Origin: CAZCWX01 sp964502465
GTDB taxonomy: Bacteria > Desulfobacterota > Binatia > Bin18
Direction of reading: 5' to 3'
Assembly: GCA_964502465.1 (NCBI GenBank)
Contig: CAZCWX010000710.1
Location: 1 to 6,293 of the forward strand
DNA: 6,293 nucleotides
Below the pieces are notes generated by a model. The model was not told the DNA's origin. It did not search any database and saw only the letters and a list, made by a program, of their open reading frames with translations. This document shows positions 4,723-6,293 of the stretch, in pieces. The stretch's first letter is position 1. Each line of letters begins with the position of its first letter. Position numbers and translations under genes: made by a program.

Positions 4723-6293
4723 GTGCTCGACACCATCAACAGCAGCCTCCAGCGACGTTTGCAGTGGTTCCTCCTCGGGCGGGCAGGTATCACCACCTGC
4801 CTGCTGGGAGCGACCGTGCTGTTGTATTACCGCAACCACCCTGTCGCTGATGCGTCATCAGGCGGCCTGGTCCTCGCGGCGATCGGTTGCACCTACTTTT
4901 TTTCACTCGTCTCTGGGCTGCTCCTCACCCGTGTGCGGAATCTTCCCCTGTTCTCATACTCGCAGGTCGTATTCGACACCCTCTTTGTAACTGGTATTGT
5001 CTTGCTGACCGGTGGTCTCGAAAGTCCATTCTCTTTTCTCTATCATCTGGCCATTCTCAACGCGGCAGTGTTGCTGTTCCGATCGGGAGCCCTGTTCGCA
5101 GCAACTTTAGCAGCGCTCTGTTACGGCGGAACGGTGAACCTGCTGTACTACCAGTTCCTCTCTCCGCTCGGACTCGATGCGACTGCGCTGTTACTGCTTG
5201 GTCCTCCGCCAGGATTGCACATCTTTATACAACTCGTGGTGAACTTGGCCTCTTTTTATGTCATCGCCTTCTTGGGGAGCTACCTCACGCAGAAACTCTC
5301 CCAGGCCGAAACTCTACTGGCAGAGCGAGACCTGGCGTTCGGCCGCCTGTCGTCACTCTATCAAGGAGTGATCCAAAACCTTGAAAGCGGTGTGGTCATT
5401 ACCGACGCGACTGGGTCGGTCGAATATGCCAATGGTCCAATGGGTGAGATCGTGGGCGCGGCTCCAGATCGACTCATTGGCCGCAAAATCGAGGAGATCT
5501 TTCCCGCACTGTCTCCTGAACAACCGGTTGCTGCACCGTTTGAGTTTGCGTTTCAGGAAAATGGCAGTGGGCAGGCGTGCATTCTCCGTGCCATACAGTC
5601 AACGCTGAGTGACACGTATGGCAACCGCATCGGCACGTTGTATAACGTCCAGGATGTCACTGGCGTGAAAGAACTGGAACGAGAACTGAAAGAAGTCGTG
5701 GAGAGTGAAGGGGTAGTCACCCAGGAAGAGCCGCCTCTGCAAGAGTCGTTCGCTGGCCTCATTGGCTGCAGCGATGGCATGAACAAAGTCTATCAGCTCA
5801 TTACCAAGGTTGCTGAGAGTACGACGACCGTGCTCATCACTGGCGAAAGTGGGACGGGAAAAGAGTTAGTCGCACGGGCAATCCACGACAAAGGGCCACG
5901 AGCAAACCGTCCGTTTGTCCCAGTCAATTGCGGAGCGATTCCCGAATCGCTCATTGAAAGCGAGTTGTTCGGCCATGTCAAAGGCGCCTTTACCGGAGCA
6001 GTGACAAACCGGCTGGGATTTTTTCGCGAAGCCGATGGTGGCACCATTTTTCTCGATGAGATCGGCGAGTTACCAGCGCTGCTGCAGGTGAAACTGCTGC
6101 GGGTCCTACAAGAGCATGAAGTCACCCCAGTCGGTGCCAGCAAAGGCGTGCCAGTCGATGTACGAATCCTCGCTGCCACGAATAAGCACCTCGAAGAAGA
6201 AGTTGCTACCGACCGGTTCCGTGAGGACTTATTCTATCGCCTCAATGTTATTCGTCTAACGCTTCCACCGTTGCGTGACCGGCGGGGCGACCT
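4723..6293 (+). CDS. PilS-type membrane sensor fused to PilR-type sigma-54 AAA+ activator (partial, 3' end outside window)
   Basis: The frame opens at GTG 4723 and has no stop before the window edge, giving 523 codons. Residues 15 to 190 hold about six hydrophobic segments (near 16-36, 47-69, 80-96, 103-119, 122-143, 165-188), with the PilS-like TGGLESPFSFLYHLAILNAA at 96-115. A short helical linker (190-212) leads to a PAS domain (about 213-313: NLESGVVITDATGSVEYAN through GTLYNVQDVTG), then a charged helix (315-329). From about residue 343 comes a sigma-54 interaction AAA+ domain: Walker A GESGTGKE (374-381), VNCGAIPESLIESELFGH (401-418), GAFTGA (421-426), Walker B IFLDEIGE (442-449), sensor I ATN (485-487) and FREDLFYRLN (499-508). 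No H-box, HATPase or receiver domain lies between PAS and AAA+. By inference it is an inner-membrane one-component enhancer-binding protein controlling pilus genes through RNA polymerase-sigma-54. The expected C-terminal helix-turn-helix lies outside the window. The frame is continuous, with no sign of a frameshift joining two genes. Confidence 0.9.
   Translation, partial: MLDTINSSLQRRLQWFLLGRAGITTCLLGATVLLYYRNHPVADASSGGLVLAAIGCTYFFSLVSGLLLTRVRNLPLFSYSQVVFDTLFVTGIVLLTGGLESPFSFLYHLAILNAAVLLFRSGALFAATLAALCYGGTVNLLYYQFLSPLGLDATALLLLGPPPGLHIFIQLVVNLASFYVIAFLGSYLTQKLSQAETLLAERDLAFGRLSSLYQGVIQNLESGVVITDATGSVEYANGPMGEIVGAAPDRLIGRKIEEIFPALSPEQPVAAPFEFAFQENGSGQACILRAIQSTLSDTYGNRIGTLYNVQDVTGVKELERELKEVVESEGVVTQEEPPLQESFAGLIGCSDGMNKVYQLITKVAESTTTVLITGESGTGKELVARAIHDKGPRANRPFVPVNCGAIPESLIESELFGHVKGAFTGAVTNRLGFFREADGGTIFLDEIGELPALLQVKLLRVLQEHEVTPVGASKGVPVDVRILAATNKHLEEEVATDRFREDLFYRLNVIRLTLPPLRDRRGD

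Noticed and set aside
4887..5384. A 165-codon plus-strand open frame
   Set aside because: It is an out-of-frame shadow of the membrane-sensor part of the fusion gene, whose own frame gives clear transmembrane and PAS sequence.
5553..6179. Minus-strand open frames of 77 and 128 codons
   Set aside because: They lie opposite the PAS and AAA+ coding sequence and are Ser/Thr/Arg-rich antisense translations without recognisable motifs.

Overview
The window is moderately GC-rich bacterial DNA in which every gene lies on the plus strand. It reads: 3' end of a pyruvate,phosphate dikinase gene (1-363); a 261-bp gap holding a paired palindromic repeat; aroE, shikimate dehydrogenase (625-1494); a 182-bp gap; pilB, the type IV pilus extension ATPase (1677-3371); pilC, the inner-membrane platform protein (start at 3492 or 3393, end 4712); and, 10 bases after pilC, a large GTG-started gene that is still open at the window edge (4723-6293).

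The order aroE-pilB-...-pilC-pilS-pilR resembles the pilus locus of Geobacter-type Desulfobacterota and related deep lineages, and the PilB and PilC sequences have that flavour. I infer a Gram-negative bacterium of the former 'Deltaproteobacteria' or a neighbouring phylum, probably environmental. The sequence does not fix the taxon. No pilT lies between pilB and pilC, unlike the Geobacter arrangement as I recall it.

The most notable gene is the last one. It begins like PilS (six membrane segments with the PilS-type TGG-loop, then a PAS domain). Where a histidine kinase core should follow, it runs without a break into a PilR-like sigma-54 AAA+ domain (Walker A GESGTGKE, loop GAFTGA, Walker B IFLDEIGE, arginine-finger region FREDLFYRLN). 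There is no H-box, no kinase ATPase domain and no receiver domain. It looks like a membrane-anchored, one-component sigma-54 activator that merges both ends of the PilS/PilR two-component system and drops the phosphorelay. This is the best candidate here for something not widely described.

Together the pil genes would encode the assembly motor (PilB, with an N-terminal MshEN domain that may bind cyclic di-GMP), the platform it works on (PilC) and a membrane sensor/activator that probably controls pilin or pilus gene transcription. aroE and the dikinase gene are housekeeping neighbours. The 77-bp element between them is two inverted copies of a widespread GTCATTCC/GGAATCCAG palindromic repeat unit.
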